Assembly: GCF_000311825.1 (NCBI RefSeq) | Contig: NZ_HE978566.1 | Coordinates: 277,415-317,470, forward strand | Source of the DNA: Peptoniphilus grossensis ph5 | Lineage (GTDB): Bacteria > Bacillota > Clostridia > Tissierellales > Peptoniphilaceae | Reading direction: 5' to 3' | DNA: 40,056 nucleotides | Notes under the pieces: generated by a model | Database searches by the model: none | Told to the model about the DNA's origin: nothing | Seen by the model: only the letters and a program-made list of their open reading frames with translations | Program-made: the position numbers and the translations under genes | Shown here: positions 40,054 to 40,056 of the stretch, piece after piece | Layout of the letters: each line of letters opens with the position of its first letter | Numbering within the stretch: position 1 is the stretch's first letter

Positions 40054-40056
40054 AAT

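Overview
The window is AT-rich, with tightly packed operons, Gram-positive style ribosome binding sites (AGGAGG and relatives), frequent TTG/GTG starts, a T-box riboswitch and a dnaX-ybaB-recR cluster. It looks like a chromosomal segment of an anaerobic low-GC Firmicute. The gene set and style suggest a Tissierellia / Peptoniphilaceae-like Gram-positive anaerobic coccus. That genus-level guess is inference only. I see no phage, insertion sequence, CRISPR array, rRNA or tRNA.

Layout. (1) 1-2.5 kb: a short lipoprotein resembling only the N-lobe of a haem/siderophore-binding protein, then a T-box-controlled branched-chain amino acid carrier (brnQ). (2) 2.6-9.8 kb: a six-gene transport operon behind a promoter overlapped by a Fur-box-like palindrome. 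It holds two exporter-fold ABC half-transporters, an MptD-type ECF S component, EcfT, a double-NBD EcfA and an AraC-type regulator, and is probably an iron-siderophore uptake system. (3) 9.8-15.9 kb: housekeeping and stress genes, namely a nitroreductase, a UvrD-like helicase, MgtE, a minus-strand sfsA-GNAT-DUF6440 operon, and a nicotinamidase-like hydrolase. (4) 16.0-18.6 kb: a class II aldolase divergent from a nucleoside phosphorylase and an MtnA-like isomerase. Together these have the composition of a 5'-methylthioadenosine / 5'-deoxyadenosine salvage route (DHAP shunt). (5) 18.6-21.4 kb: a minus-strand stretch of poorly characterised envelope genes, including a disrupted small secreted ORF, a zinc-ribbon membrane protein and an Ala/Glu/Lys-rich lipoprotein. 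(6) 21.5-27.6 kb: dnaX, ybaB, recR, ftsH and an NhaC-like antiporter. (7) 27.8-30.9 kb: a Zur-like Fur-family repressor divergent from a zinc ABC importer with a His-rich binding protein. (8) 31.3-40.1 kb: an eight-gene operon, every gene overlapping the next, that covers the whole shikimate pathway and continues to p-aminobenzoate. It includes a chorismate mutase-AroE-AroK triple fusion and a PabA-PabB fusion, and ends in a terminator.

Together, the metal-uptake loci (iron, magnesium, zinc), the purine by-product salvage cluster and the folate-directed aromatic operon suggest a host-associated anaerobe adapted to metal limitation. The points most worth checking are the salvage cluster, with its unusual residues and shared operator-like palindrome, and the trifunctional shikimate fusion. 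Most start codons were chosen by ribosome binding site position, and several differ from the longest open frame.
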